Shown piece by piece: positions 37,721 through 46,787 of a stretch of DNA of 64,000 nucleotides. The stretch's first letter is position 1. Each line of letters opens with the position of its first letter. The notes below the pieces were generated by a model. The model saw only the letters and a program-made list of their open reading frames with translations, had not been told where the DNA came from and searched no databases. Source of the stretch: Pararhizobium polonicum (lineage in GTDB: Bacteria > Pseudomonadota > Alphaproteobacteria > Rhizobiales > Rhizobiaceae); the NCBI RefSeq assembly GCF_001687365.1, contig NZ_LGLV01000012.1:62001-126000 (forward strand), written 5' to 3'. A program made the translations under genes and the position numbers.

Positions 37721-39151
37721 TCAGGCGTTCAGTCCGCTGCCCCAGGGGCCATGATGCGCATCGGCGCCATCAACGCGGTCAAAGCCATGCGCGCCGAAGA
37801 AGTCGCGCTGTGCCTGGATGACATTGGCCGTGCCGCGGCCGCGGCGATAGCTGTCGAAATAGCCGAGCGCCGAAGCGAGCGCCGGTACCGGCAGGCCACC
37901 AAGAGCAGCCGCCGAGACAACCCGGCGAAGCGCACCGTCGGTTTCCTTGACCATATCGGCAAAGGCCGGGGTGACGATCAGGTTGGCGACGTTCGGATCC
38001 TTGGTGAAGGCCGTGGTGATCTCGTCGAGGAAGACCGAGCGGATGATGCAGCCCGCACGCCAGATCCTGGCGATCGTCGGCATCGGCAGGTTCCAGTTGA
38101 ACTCACGCGAGGCCTGCGCCATGACGGCGAAGCCTTGCGCATAAGCGCCGATCTTGGCGGCCAGCAGCGCGCTTTCGAGGTCCTTCAGGAAGGCAGCCTT
38201 GTCGGCGACCTTGAATTCGCCGACGGCAGGCAGGCCGAGCACCTTTTCAGCCGCTTCGCGTTCGCTCTTGACGGACGAGATGCTGCGGGCGGCAACGGCA
38301 GCCTCGATGGCGGTTGCCGGGATACCCATGTTCTGCGCTTCGATCACCGACCACTTGCCGGTGCCCTTCTGGCCGGCCTTGTCGAGGATGAGATCGACGA
38401 TCGGCTTGCCGGTGATCGGATCGGCTGCCTTCAGGACCTTCTCGGTGATTTCGATCAGGTAGGAGTTCAACCGTCCCTTGTTCCACGTGCCGAAGACTTC
38501 GCCGATTTCCGTGGCGCTCATCTTCAGGCCGTCGCGCAGGATGCCGTAGATTTCGGCGATCATCTGCATGTCGGCATATTCGATGCCGTTGTGGATGGTC
38601 TTGACGAAGTGACCGGCGCCGTTTTCACCGAGCCAGGCAACGCACGGGTCTTCATTGTATTTGGCGGCGATCGAGGTCAGAACCTTCTCGACGCGCTTCC
38701 AGGACTCTTCCTTGCCGCCGACCATGATGGACGGGCCATGACGCGCGCCCTCCTCGCCGCCGGACACGCCCATGCCGATGAAGGTCAGGCCGCTGTCCTT
38801 GAGATTGTCGAAGCGGCGCATCGTATCGCGGAAATTGGCATTACCGGCATCGATCATGATGTCGTTGTTCTCAAGGTATGGCTTGAGCAGTTCCATCTGC
38901 TGGTCGACCGGCTCGCCGGCCTTGATCATGATGATGATCGGGCGCGGCGGGCGGATGGCGGCAACGAATTCCTCGATGGTTTCGCAAGGCACGATCTGGC
39001 TCTGCAATTCGCCAGCTTCGGCATAAAATTTCCGCGTCGCGTCGACCGTGCGGTTGAAGACTGCGATCTTGTTGCCCTTTTCGGCAATGTTGAGCGCCAG
39101 ATTCGATCCCATAACGCCAAGACCGATAAGGCCGATTTCTGCCTGTGCCAC
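37721..39151 (-). CDS. gnd: 6-phosphogluconate dehydrogenase (decarboxylating)
   Basis: A 476-residue NADP-dependent enzyme of the pentose phosphate pathway, turning 6-phosphogluconate into ribulose 5-phosphate and CO2. Rossmann motif GLIGLGVMGSNLALNIAEKG, NRT, the substrate-site blocks FIGMGVSGGEEGARHGPSIM and GAGHFVKTIHNGIEY and the helical domain with IRSVFLDEI are complete. The GTG at 39151 has ggagg upstream and gives the standard length; a much longer open frame to 39622 is rejected. It is monocistronic. Confidence 0.96.
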   Translation of the reverse strand: MAQAEIGLIGLGVMGSNLALNIAEKGNKIAVFNRTVDATRKFYAEAGELQSQIVPCETIEEFVAAIRPPRPIIIMIKAGEPVDQQMELLKPYLENNDIMIDAGNANFRDTMRRFDNLKDSGLTFIGMGVSGGEEGARHGPSIMVGGKEESWKRVEKVLTSIAAKYNEDPCVAWLGENGAGHFVKTIHNGIEYADMQMIAEIYGILRDGLKMSATEIGEVFGTWNKGRLNSYLIEITEKVLKAADPITGKPIVDLILDKAGQKGTGKWSVIEAQNMGIPATAIEAAVAARSISSVKSEREAAEKVLGLPAVGEFKVADKAAFLKDLESALLAAKIGAYAQGFAVMAQASREFNWNLPMPTIARIWRAGCIIRSVFLDEITTAFTKDPNVANLIVTPAFADMVKETDGALRRVVSAAALGGLPVPALASALGYFDSYRRGRGTANVIQAQRDFFGAHGFDRVDGADAHHGPWGSGLNA

Positions 39152-39603
39152 GTATGTGCCTCCGTTGGATGGCGGAGCGCCGCAGCCCGGCCGGGCATTG
39201 GCGACAACTCCACCAGATTGAACTGTGCGGGACATTTTTTGTACGGCGCTGAACGCCTGAACCCGCCTAGCGAATGCTGACGGAGTTTTGGCATTCAAAT
39301 CGATTAACGACAAGTGATTGTTGTCAAAAGCGAGACTTTTCCGGACAGGCCGGATAAGTTTAGCAGCGTGCGAAAGCGTCGTGCGGTCGGATGGAGAGGC
39401 GGAGGACGACGGTTGAATATGGAGCCGAAAGAGCTGGTCATGGCATCGTCTGCCGGACACTACAGGGAGCAGCAGCCGGCGCCATCCCGGCTTGTCGGCC
39501 AGCGACATTCGCCGGCAATGCGCCGGTTGATTGTCCGTTTCGTTCAAGATTTTGCGCTCCGGCAGCGGCAAATTCGCCGGCAGCGGGATGAAAGGAAAAC
39601 ACC
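39152..39603. other. Intergenic region upstream of gnd
   Basis: Divergent spacer between gnd and the SRPBCC gene. An open frame of about 100 codons on the plus strand (39314-39616) has no ribosome site and an Arg-rich, non-natural composition. I do not call it. No repeat is recognised. Confidence 0.4.
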
Positions 39604-40002
39604 GTGCCCGCGATGAAAGCAAGAATCGTCCATATCAGCATCGAAAGACACTGGCGCGATGTGTATGCCTTCGCAGCCAGACCGGAAAACATGCCGCTCT
39701 GGGCATCCGGACTTGGGACCGGGCTGGAGCCGGATGGCGAGGACTGGGTGGCGCACGGGGTCCTCGGCAGCGTCCGCGTGCATTTCACGCCATACAACGA
39801 TTTTGGCGTGCTAGATCACCTCGTCACGATGGAATCAGGCCAACAGGTCAACAATGTGCTGCGCGTCGTGCCGAACGGTGACGGGACGGAAGTCATGTTC
39901 ACCCTGCTGAAACAGTCCGGGATGAGCGACGAACAATTCGAAGCTGATGCCGACTGGGTCCTCAAGGACCTCACCACACTGAAAAAACTGCTGCAAACAT
40001 AA
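39604..40002 (+). CDS. SRPBCC (START-like) family protein
   Basis: A 132-residue single-domain protein of the helix-grip fold, which binds hydrophobic ligands. It reads ARIVHISIERHWRDVYAFAARPENMPLWASGLGTGL, then beta strands (GVLGSVRVHFTPYNDFGVLDHLV) and the C-terminal helix (FEADADWVLKDLTTLKKLL), as in polyketide cyclase/dehydrase-like proteins. The GTG at 39604 has aagga at the right distance; an ATG nine bases later is the alternative. It is followed 15 bases later by a VOC protein, likely one transcript. Ligand unknown. Confidence 0.8.
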   Translation: MPAMKARIVHISIERHWRDVYAFAARPENMPLWASGLGTGLEPDGEDWVAHGVLGSVRVHFTPYNDFGVLDHLVTMESGQQVNNVLRVVPNGDGTEVMFTLLKQSGMSDEQFEADADWVLKDLTTLKKLLQT

Positions 40003-40017
40003 ACAAGGAAGACGGAA

Positions 40018-40368
40018 ATGGGACAGAAGGGCATCGATCGCCAGATCGACAACATCGAATTCGCGGTTGCCGACATCGCCCGCTCGAAGGCATTCTATGG
40101 CACTGCCTTCGGCTGGTCGTTCACCGACTACGGCCCGACCTATTGCGAATTCAGCGATGGGCGGCTGACCGGCGGGTTGACGACCGGGCCAGTCAAACCG
40201 GGCGGTCCCCTGGTCATTCTCTATGCGGACGATCTCGCCGCAACACAGGCGCGGCTGGAAGCGGCGGGTGCCCGCATCGTCGTTGAAACCTTTGCCTTCC
40301 CCGGCGGCAGGCGGTTCCAGTTCCAGGACCTGGACGGCTACGAACTGGCTGTGTGGTCCGACAAATAA
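40018..40368 (+). CDS. VOC family (glyoxalase-like) protein
   Basis: A 116-residue vicinal oxygen chelate domain protein: DNIEFAVADIARSKAFYGTAFGWSFTDYG, then VILYADDLAATQARLEAAGARIV and FPGGRRFQFQDLDGYELAVWSD. Two beta-alpha-beta3 units form a metal pocket after dimerisation. The family includes glyoxalases and resistance proteins; no substrate can be assigned. An aggaag ribosome site precedes the ATG. Second gene of a pair with the SRPBCC gene. Confidence 0.85.
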   Translation: MGQKGIDRQIDNIEFAVADIARSKAFYGTAFGWSFTDYGPTYCEFSDGRLTGGLTTGPVKPGGPLVILYADDLAATQARLEAAGARIVVETFAFPGGRRFQFQDLDGYELAVWSDK

Positions 40369-40392
40369 CGGCAAAACGACAATTGAGATTGC

Positions 40393-40413
40393 GCGAGGGC
40401 AAACCGCCCTCGC
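40393..40413. terminator. Hairpin between converging VOC and PAS genes
   Basis: Perfect eight-base stem gcgagggc / gccctcgc with a five-base loop and a short cttt on the plus side. Confidence 0.55.
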
Positions 40414-40423
40414 CTTTCGGCCT

Positions 40424-41215
40424 TCAGGCCGCGATTGAGCGGCGGCGGTCGGCGATTTCCTGCAGCATCAGGATCGCACCGATGATCTTGCCGGTGCTCG
40501 ACATGCATGGCGTCATGCGGCAGCGCACCACGATAGTCCGGCTTCCGACCTCCTTGGCGAAGGTATAATCGACCATTTCACCGGAAAAACATTTGTCGAG
40601 GTTCGGCTTGACCCGCTGTTCGAAGCGCTGGATGCCGACGAACTCGACGATGTGACGGCCGACGAGATCCATCGGGCGCTCCTCAAGCCGCGCGGCGTTG
40701 ACGGGATTGGTATAGAGATAGCGGTAGTCCGGCGTGATGACCGCAATGCGATCCGGCAGACAATCGAGGATCGCCTCATTGAGGAACCCTTCGTCGGCGG
40801 CCCGCCCCTTCAGCGCAGCGACAGGCGCCGGAGAAGGCCCCTGAGGCTTTCCGAGAACCTCATCGCTTCCCCGGGAAAAATACCGGTCCGCCAGCGCTTG
40901 CAGGGCTTCACGCTGACGCAGCACACTGGAGACGTCGTCGGCTTCCTTGCTCAACAGATCGAGAATGAACTGAAACTGCAGACGCGCTTCGGCGACAGTC
41001 TCGGCCGTTTCCTGATAGATCGCGCCCAGAACCGGTTCGATCTCGCGGTCAAGAATGCTGATCAGCAGGTCATCGCCGGATTTGACCGCATATTGCAGTT
41101 GAGAATATTTGAACCAGAAGAGCTCGATCAGTGCTTTCAATTTTCCACCCCACTCCACCCGATCTTCCAACATCGCCCGCCCGAGCTTTTGGAAAATTGA
41201 ACGCAACCAAAACAT
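40424..41215 (-). CDS. PAS domain protein
   Basis: A 263-residue cytosolic protein. The first 130 residues are helical (SGDDLLISILDREIEPVLGAIYQETAETVAEARLQFQFILDLL) and may be a sensor or dimerisation region. A PAS domain occupies about 147-258 (ILDCLPDRIAVITPDYRYLYTNPVNAARLEE, DLVGRHIVEFVG, and the strand MSSTGKIIGAILMLQEI). No kinase, GGDEF, EAL or methyl-accepting domain follows, so it is a stand-alone signal-binding protein with an unknown partner. The preceding DNA is AT-rich. Confidence 0.85.
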   Translation of the reverse strand: MFWLRSIFQKLGRAMLEDRVEWGGKLKALIELFWFKYSQLQYAVKSGDDLLISILDREIEPVLGAIYQETAETVAEARLQFQFILDLLSKEADDVSSVLRQREALQALADRYFSRGSDEVLGKPQGPSPAPVAALKGRAADEGFLNEAILDCLPDRIAVITPDYRYLYTNPVNAARLEERPMDLVGRHIVEFVGIQRFEQRVKPNLDKCFSGEMVDYTFAKEVGSRTIVVRCRMTPCMSSTGKIIGAILMLQEIADRRRSIAA

Positions 41216-41545
41216 AAATCGATTGAGCAGCCCTCAGTCTCAACCCGGAAATGCTTGCAATCGCATACTGTAATTATTGAAGTTTACACCCAACGAAGAG
41301 GCGTTCAACTCCTCAAAAATAACCTGAAACGTTTCCGGTAAACTTATTTTAGGCACTCAAGATGAAATAAAATACAATTCCGCAGCATTTTTAAAAATGA
41401 CGCCCTCCGCCACGGAAAACATCCATAGCGCGACCAGATCAGAAATACGACCTGAAAGGGTAAAACCTGTTTAACTGATTCCATTGCGATGCAACATGCT
41501 TGAAACCCCCATTTTTTAAAGGGCCGTCCGCAGTCGAACGCTGTG
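41216..41545. other. AT-rich intergenic region
   Basis: A 330-base spacer upstream of the PAS gene and downstream of lpxXL. It is much AT-richer than its surroundings and likely carries the PAS gene promoter. I see no gene or hairpin. Confidence 0.45.
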
Positions 41546-42484
41546 TCAGTCTTTCAGGCTTTTCTTGATGTTCCAGCGGTCATGATACCAGAGCCATTGT
41601 CCCGGATATTCGCGCACCCAGCTCTCGACCTTATCGTTGAGCAGCTGTGCCGTCGCGGTGACATCGACGCTGCCGTCAGCCCTGCGCGGAATGTCGATGG
41701 CGGGCTCGAGCTCGAGCCGGAAGCGCCCGTCCGGCAACCGGATGGAGCGCGCCGGATAAACCTCGCAATTGAACTGCCGCACCAGTTTGGCCAGCAGCGG
41801 ATTGGTACGCACATCCCGGCCGAAGAACGTGGTCGTCAGGCCCTTGCGGAACTTCTGGTCGACCAGAACCCCGACAGCGCCGCCCGCCTCCAGCTTGCGC
41901 GCCAGCGTAAAGGACGAACCGGCATGCGAGGGAACGAGGTTGCCCATGCGCTGCTTGCGGAAATTAAAGACTTTTTCGGCAACATACGGATTGTTGGGCG
42001 GACGGAAAAGCACCGTCACGTCAAGGCCAAATGCCGCGCTTGCGACCGGCAGAAGCTCGAAATTGCCGCTATGGGCGGTGAAGACGATGAACGGGCGCGG
42101 GTTGTCGCGCAGTTCGAGAAACAGCGGAATGCCTGAAACCTCGATACGGCCCGGCTTCGTGTTGGCCGGATCGAAATCGAAGATCTCGTCGAGGAAGACG
42201 TATTCGGCAGCCAGCCGCCCGATGCTGCCCCAGCTTTCGAGCGCGATTGCCTCGATCTCGGCCTCGCTCTTTTCCGGAAACGCATTGCGCAGATTGGTCA
42301 GGGTCAGCCTGTGGCGGCCCTTCAGCTTCGGTCCGAGCCAGCGGGTAAAGCGGTCGGCAAACTCGATGGCGCCTCTGGCAGGGAACAGCTTCAGCGTGCC
42401 CAAGAGCAGGAAGACGAACTGGGCGATCGACCACTGGCGAAAACGCTCCGCCGAGAGAACCAGCCGTGTGATCAGCATGCGCAC
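41546..42484 (-). CDS. lpxXL: Lipid A very-long-chain acyltransferase LpxXL
   Basis: A 312-residue inner-membrane lysophospholipid acyltransferase of the LpxL/HtrB family. In rhizobia LpxXL moves the 27-hydroxyoctacosanoyl chain from AcpXL to lipid A. An N-terminal hydrophobic helix (about 18-36) precedes the catalytic motif HSGNFE (the H-x4-E form), FRPPNNPYV and GVLVDQKF. It is the last gene of the acpXL cluster, starting five bases after the dehydrogenase stop. The product ends in WLWYHDRWNIKKS, as usual for the family. Confidence 0.93.
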   Translation of the reverse strand: MRMLITRLVLSAERFRQWSIAQFVFLLLGTLKLFPARGAIEFADRFTRWLGPKLKGRHRLTLTNLRNAFPEKSEAEIEAIALESWGSIGRLAAEYVFLDEIFDFDPANTKPGRIEVSGIPLFLELRDNPRPFIVFTAHSGNFELLPVASAAFGLDVTVLFRPPNNPYVAEKVFNFRKQRMGNLVPSHAGSSFTLARKLEAGGAVGVLVDQKFRKGLTTTFFGRDVRTNPLLAKLVRQFNCEVYPARSIRLPDGRFRLELEPAIDIPRRADGSVDVTATAQLLNDKVESWVREYPGQWLWYHDRWNIKKSLKD

Positions 42485-42489
42485 GGCGT

Positions 42490-43518
42490 TCAGTCCATCC
42501 GCAGGATGATTTTACCGAAGACCTGGCGGGTTTCCATCCGCTCCAGCGCCTTGTCGATTTCACCAAAACCGACTTCCGTATCGATGACGGGGTGAACGAG
42601 GCCGCGCGCCATCTTCTGCATGGCATCCGCCATGTTTTCCATGCGGCAGCCGAACGAGCCGAGCAGCTTCAGCTGCTGCTGGAACAGCATCATCAGGTTC
42701 ATCTCGGTCGAGACGCCGGAGGTCGAGCCACAGGTGACCAGACGCCCGCCCCGCTTCAGGCAGAACATCGACGCCGCCCAGGTGTCCTTGCCGACATGTT
42801 CGAAGACGACATCGACGCCTTTCTTCTTGGTCAGCTTGCGCACGACGCCCTCGAAGCGATCGACGCGATAGTTGATGACGTGATCGGCACCAAGCGCCTT
42901 GGCCCGCTCGATCTTGTCGTCGGAGCCGACGGTGGTGATGACGGTACAGCCGATCTTCTTGGCAAGCTGGATCGCCGCCGAACCGATGCCGGAGCCGCCA
43001 GCGTGAATGAGGATGGTTTCGCCGGGCTCAAGCTTGGCATTGTCGAACAGCATATGCTCGACGGTGCCGAACGTCACAGGAGCAACCGCAGCAGCAACAG
43101 CATCCACCCCCGGAGGGGCCGGAACGAGCAGGCGTGCCGGAAGATTGACCTTTTCCTGGGCAAAGCCGTCGAGATGGAAGCCATGCACGCCGCCGACATG
43201 TTCGCACAGATTGTCGCGGCCTTCACGGCACGGACGGCAGAGGCCGCAGGTACGGGCACCGTAGATGGAAACAAGCTGCCCCGGCAGAACATTGGCGACA
43301 CCCGGGCCGATCTGATCGACCACGCCGGAGGCCTCCGCGCCGATCACCAGCGGCATCTTGCGCTTGGCGAACGCCATGCCGCGCCAACCCCACACGTCGA
43401 TATGATTGAGCGCGACAGCCTTGACGCGGAGCGTGACTTCACCGGGACCCGGTGCTTCCGGTTCGGGAAGATCGGTAATTTCCAGCTTGCGGTCGTCGAC
43501 CAGTTGCAAAGCGCGCAT
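42490..43518 (-). CDS. Zinc-binding dehydrogenase of the acpXL cluster
   Basis: A 342-residue medium-chain dehydrogenase/reductase. The structural zinc site is visible (CGLCRPCREGRDNLC), the NAD(P) site is AGGSGIGSAAIQLAKK, and the N-terminal GroES-like domain starts RALQLVDDRKLEIT. In the known acpXL-lpxXL clusters an alcohol dehydrogenase-like gene sits in this position; its step in making the 27-OH-C28 chain is not firmly established. It may act as an enoyl reductase or on the omega-1 hydroxyl. The start at 43518 has aagga upstream. Confidence 0.88.
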   Translation of the reverse strand: MRALQLVDDRKLEITDLPEPEAPGPGEVTLRVKAVALNHIDVWGWRGMAFAKRKMPLVIGAEASGVVDQIGPGVANVLPGQLVSIYGARTCGLCRPCREGRDNLCEHVGGVHGFHLDGFAQEKVNLPARLLVPAPPGVDAVAAAVAPVTFGTVEHMLFDNAKLEPGETILIHAGGSGIGSAAIQLAKKIGCTVITTVGSDDKIERAKALGADHVINYRVDRFEGVVRKLTKKKGVDVVFEHVGKDTWAASMFCLKRGGRLVTCGSTSGVSTEMNLMMLFQQQLKLLGSFGCRMENMADAMQKMARGLVHPVIDTEVGFGEIDKALERMETRQVFGKIILRMD

Positions 43519-43573
43519 GATATAAGTCCTTACGCCCGGGGGCATCTTTCATCGAAAAGTGTCGCGTGTCGAA

Positions 43574-44857
43574 TTAGGCCGGTTCGGCCGCCATGACAAG
43601 GCTGGCGTTCTGACCGCCGAAGCCGAAGGAGTTCGACAGCACGGCCGTGACCCTGGCGTCCCGCTTCACGTTCGGCACGACATCGAGAACGATGGATGGA
43701 TCGGGATTCTGATAGTTGATCGTCGGCGGCAGCGTGCCTGTGAGGATCGTCTGCAGCGAGAACACGGCCTCGACGGCGCCGGCGGCGGTGAGCGTATGAC
43801 CGATCATCGACTTGTTCGATGAGACGGGAATGGACGGCAGGGCCTCGCCGAACACCGACAGCATCGCGCCGTATTCCATCTTGTCATTCTCCGGCGTCGA
43901 TGTGCCGTGCGCGTTGATATAGCCGATATCGCCCTCGCTCAAACCGGCATCGGCAAGCGCTGCGCGGATCGTTGCGATCGCCGGCCCGCCATCGGGCGAG
44001 GAACGCGTGCGGTGGAACGAATCCGCCTTCTCGCCGCAGCCTTTCAGGATGCCGTAAATCCGCGCGCCACGCGCCACGGCTGCCTCCAGCGATTCGAGCA
44101 CCAGCGTTGCGGCACCTTCCGCAATGACGAAGCCGTCGCGGTCCTTGGAGAAAGGCTTCGATGCCCGCTCCGGCGGATCGTTCTGGGTGGACAGGGCAGA
44201 GAGAAGCGAAAAGCGGATCAGCGCTTCCGCGCTGACCGAACCGTCCGTGGCAACAGTGAGTGCACGATCCGTGCGCCCCTGCCGGATCGCTTCAACGCCA
44301 AGCTGGATGGCCGTCGCACCGGAGGCACAGGCCGTCGACAGGGTCACGGGCAGGCCGCGCGTTCCGAACCGGTCGGACAGACGCTCGGATATCGCGCCAA
44401 ACAGCGAGGCCTCGTGGAAGACTGCATCGGCACGTTCACGCATCGCTGCGAGAAAACGGTTATAGGCATCGCCCGGCTTTTCGGACGGCTTTGCCCGGTC
44501 GGCCAGTTCGAAGCGGGCGCTCCATTCCGGCTCGATCGGCGGCGCCGCCAGAAACAGCGGTCCATTGAAATCGCCGGACAGACCGGCCTGCGCCAAGGCT
44601 TCCGCGGTCGTTTCGCGGGCAAAGGCGTAGGACCGCTCGACGGAGTTTTCGGCTGGAATATCAATGAAATCGACGGTTCCGCTGATTCGGGTCGAGAGGC
44701 CCTCGGTGGGAAAACGGGTAATCTTGTGGATGCCTGAAACGCCCGACGTCAGCGCCTTCCAATTGTCTTCGAGACCCTGGCCGAGCGAGGTGATGACGCC
44801 CATGCCGGTAACGGCGATCAGCGGGCGGCCGAGATGATCCTTGTAAGCGCTGGTCAT
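43574..44857 (-). CDS. Beta-ketoacyl-ACP synthase II-like (FabF2XL), catalytically complete
   Basis: A 427-residue condensing enzyme. The active-site Cys is in STACASGATAIQLG, and both His are present in INAHGTSTPEND and NKSMIGHTLTAAGA, so it should elongate acyl chains with malonyl-ACP. In this cluster it is thought to build the C28 chain on AcpXL. It starts 12 bases after the stop of the sister gene at 44870-46075, which lacks the catalytic Cys, so the two products may form a heterodimer. Confidence 0.93.
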   Translation of the reverse strand: MTSAYKDHLGRPLIAVTGMGVITSLGQGLEDNWKALTSGVSGIHKITRFPTEGLSTRISGTVDFIDIPAENSVERSYAFARETTAEALAQAGLSGDFNGPLFLAAPPIEPEWSARFELADRAKPSEKPGDAYNRFLAAMRERADAVFHEASLFGAISERLSDRFGTRGLPVTLSTACASGATAIQLGVEAIRQGRTDRALTVATDGSVSAEALIRFSLLSALSTQNDPPERASKPFSKDRDGFVIAEGAATLVLESLEAAVARGARIYGILKGCGEKADSFHRTRSSPDGGPAIATIRAALADAGLSEGDIGYINAHGTSTPENDKMEYGAMLSVFGEALPSIPVSSNKSMIGHTLTAAGAVEAVFSLQTILTGTLPPTINYQNPDPSIVLDVVPNVKRDARVTAVLSNSFGFGGQNASLVMAAEPA

Positions 44858-44869
44858 ATCTGCCGCTCC

Positions 44870-46075
44870 TTATTCTGCTGCCGAGAGAACGGCGATGCCT
44901 TCGCCGCGTGCATGACCGATCGTCGTGACGATGGCCGTCGTGGCAGGTTTTTCCATGGGCGCTTCAGCCGCCGGATCGAAGGGTGGAACCTTGGCGCCAG
45001 AACCGAGCGCCAACGCTGCGAAAGCAAGACCCAGCGGGAACTGCGCTTCCAGCCCATGCCCGGCAAGCCCGCCATAGGCGCGAATCGCTGCCTTCGGGAA
45101 CTGGGCATCCAGGAACGCCCTTTCGCGGGCTGCGAGATCGTGAAATCCGGTCGTGCCGGAAAACACGATCGTTGCGGCCGGATCGGCATCGGCCGCAGGC
45201 TTCGTCAGATAGTCCAGCCGCTGCTCAAGGCGGTCGCCGTCACGGCTGCCCCGGTCGCCACCGATCGCATCGATCGTCGCGTAGATGCGCGCGCCGCGCG
45301 CTTCAGCGTGTTCGCGCGATTCCAGCATCAAAAAGGCACCGACCGAGCCGAGGATCATGCCGCCACCATCTTCCGGCTTGCGCGACCAGATCGGATGATA
45401 GCCACCAAGCGCATGGCCCTGGATCGCTTCGATAAGCAGGATCATGTCGAGACGTTCGGCTGAAAAGGCGCCGCCGACCAGCGTATGGGTCGACTGTCCA
45501 GCCTTGATACGGGCAAAGGCGGTTTCGATCGCCGAAATCCCCGCGCCTTCTTCCCCCATGAAGGTTCGCGAAGAGCCCGTGACCTTGTGGACGATTGAGA
45601 TATTGCCGGCCAGCAGATTGGAAAGCTGCGCCAGGAACAGCGTCGGGCGCAGCTCCGTCGTCAGTTTTTCATTGAGCAGCTGTTCGCGGTCATTGCGCTT
45701 GAGGGCTTCGTCGACGATCAGCGAATCGACATTGATATCGCGCTCGCCGCCGCCGGCCGCCACGATCATGTCCATGCTGCCGCAGGCGTCCAGATCGTCC
45801 TTGAACCCGGCATCGTCAAGTGCCAGGCCGGCGCTGAAGACGCCGAGGCGCTGCCAGTTTTCCATCTGGCGCTGGTCGCCGCGCTTGGCGATCTGCTGGG
45901 ACCAATCGATTTCCGGCAGCGGATGCACCGGATAAGGCGCGAAACGTTCGGTATCGACACGAACCACCGGCGGCTGGCCGGCCGTCAGAAGTGCTGTGTG
46001 CACTTCGGTACCGACGCCCTGGCTGGTGACGATGCCGACACCGGTGATCACGACATCATTGGCGGACTTGCTCAT
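44870..46075 (-). CDS. Ketosynthase-like protein lacking the catalytic cysteine (FabF1XL)
   Basis: A 401-residue thiolase-fold protein starting SKSANDVVITGVGIVTSQGV. The ATG at 46075 is chosen because ggagga is seven bases before it; an ATG six bases upstream is too close. Where condensing enzymes carry the active-site Cys, this protein reads SIVHKVTGSSRTFMGEEGAG (about 160-179) with no Cys at all. The usual NAHGT motif is replaced by FSGTTGFHDL, while one GH remains (GGLAGHGLEAQ). It is therefore probably a non-catalytic partner, similar in idea to a chain-length factor, of FabF2XL. Confidence 0.88.
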   Translation of the reverse strand: MSKSANDVVITGVGIVTSQGVGTEVHTALLTAGQPPVVRVDTERFAPYPVHPLPEIDWSQQIAKRGDQRQMENWQRLGVFSAGLALDDAGFKDDLDACGSMDMIVAAGGGERDINVDSLIVDEALKRNDREQLLNEKLTTELRPTLFLAQLSNLLAGNISIVHKVTGSSRTFMGEEGAGISAIETAFARIKAGQSTHTLVGGAFSAERLDMILLIEAIQGHALGGYHPIWSRKPEDGGGMILGSVGAFLMLESREHAEARGARIYATIDAIGGDRGSRDGDRLEQRLDYLTKPAADADPAATIVFSGTTGFHDLAARERAFLDAQFPKAAIRAYGGLAGHGLEAQFPLGLAFAALALGSGAKVPPFDPAAEAPMEKPATTAIVTTIGHARGEGIAVLSAAE

Positions 46076-46077
46076 CG

Positions 46078-46563
46078 TCATTCCTCCGTCGTGGCCGAAT
46101 GCGCCATAGCGGCGATCAGCCCCACTTCTTCGGCACGTTTCCTGACGATCGGGCCGAGCGGCACCTGATCGAACGGCATGGTGCGCAATTTCAGCTGCGC
46201 ATCGCAGACTTTCTTGCCCTGCGAGGTGATCTTTGCCTTCACGACGGCAAAACCGGAGCCGTCATGCTCCAGAAAGGCTTCGATGTCGAGCACCGCTTCC
46301 GGCTCGACAAAGGTGCGCATCTTGGCGCTGTCGACCGACATCAGGAACGGCATGGCAGCGAAATCGGTGGCGGCCAGCACGAGAAAACCACAGGCCTGTG
46401 CCATCGTCTCGATCAGGAGAACGCCGGGAACCAGCGGGTAGCCGGGGAAATGCCCCTCGAAAACAGGGCTTTTGGCCGGAACGACCGATCGCGCCGTCAG
46501 CGTCTTGGCGTTGAGATCGACCGTCTCGACCCGATCGATCATCTGAAAATATTCAAGGAGCAT
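46078..46563 (-). CDS. 3-hydroxyacyl-ACP dehydratase, FabZ type (acpXL cluster)
   Basis: A 161-residue hot-dog-fold dehydratase. The catalytic His is in VFEGHFPGYPLVPGVLLIETMAQACG and the catalytic Glu in the same block (IETMAQ). It removes water during elongation of the very long chain on AcpXL. The ATG at 46563 gives the normal family length; none of the possible starts has a strong ribosome site. Its stop lies two bases before the next gene's start. A terminator-like hairpin separates it from acpXL. Confidence 0.92.
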   Translation of the reverse strand: MLLEYFQMIDRVETVDLNAKTLTARSVVPAKSPVFEGHFPGYPLVPGVLLIETMAQACGFLVLAATDFAAMPFLMSVDSAKMRTFVEPEAVLDIEAFLEHDGSGFAVVKAKITSQGKKVCDAQLKLRTMPFDQVPLGPIVRKRAEEVGLIAAMAHSATTEE

Positions 46564-46690
46564 CAGGAGCAAATCCAGCTTGGCCCGGAGCACGGCGCTT
46601 TGAAGACAGCGCCGGCAAGACTCCGGATTTCAAATCAGCGCATGACCCCGCCCGAAACCGGTCCGGTGTCGCGATCATGCGACCGTCAAG

Positions 46691-46742
46691 TAAAAACGCA
46701 AATGCCGCCTGTCAAGCGCAGACCACGCGACAGGCGGCATTG
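46691..46742 (-). terminator. Terminator-like hairpin between acpXL and fabZ
   Basis: Thirteen-base stem aatgccgcctgtc / gacaggcggcatt with a 15-base loop. On the minus strand it is followed by tgcgttttt. It lies 45 bases after the acpXL stop and could act as a partial terminator. Confidence 0.75.
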
Positions 46743-46787
46743 ATATCGTTCATACGCGTGTTCCGCGCGTCAAACGCAGGATATGTT

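Noticed and set aside
37697-39280. Open frame of 527 codons on the plus strand
   Set aside because: Antisense to gnd, which is complete and conserved.
39314-39616. 100-codon frame upstream of the SRPBCC gene
   Set aside because: Arg-rich and without a ribosome site or similarity; treated as spacer.
41546-42484. LpxXL H-x4-E instead of H-x4-D as a defect
   Set aside because: Both Asp and Glu occur at this position in the acyltransferase family, so it is not anomalous.
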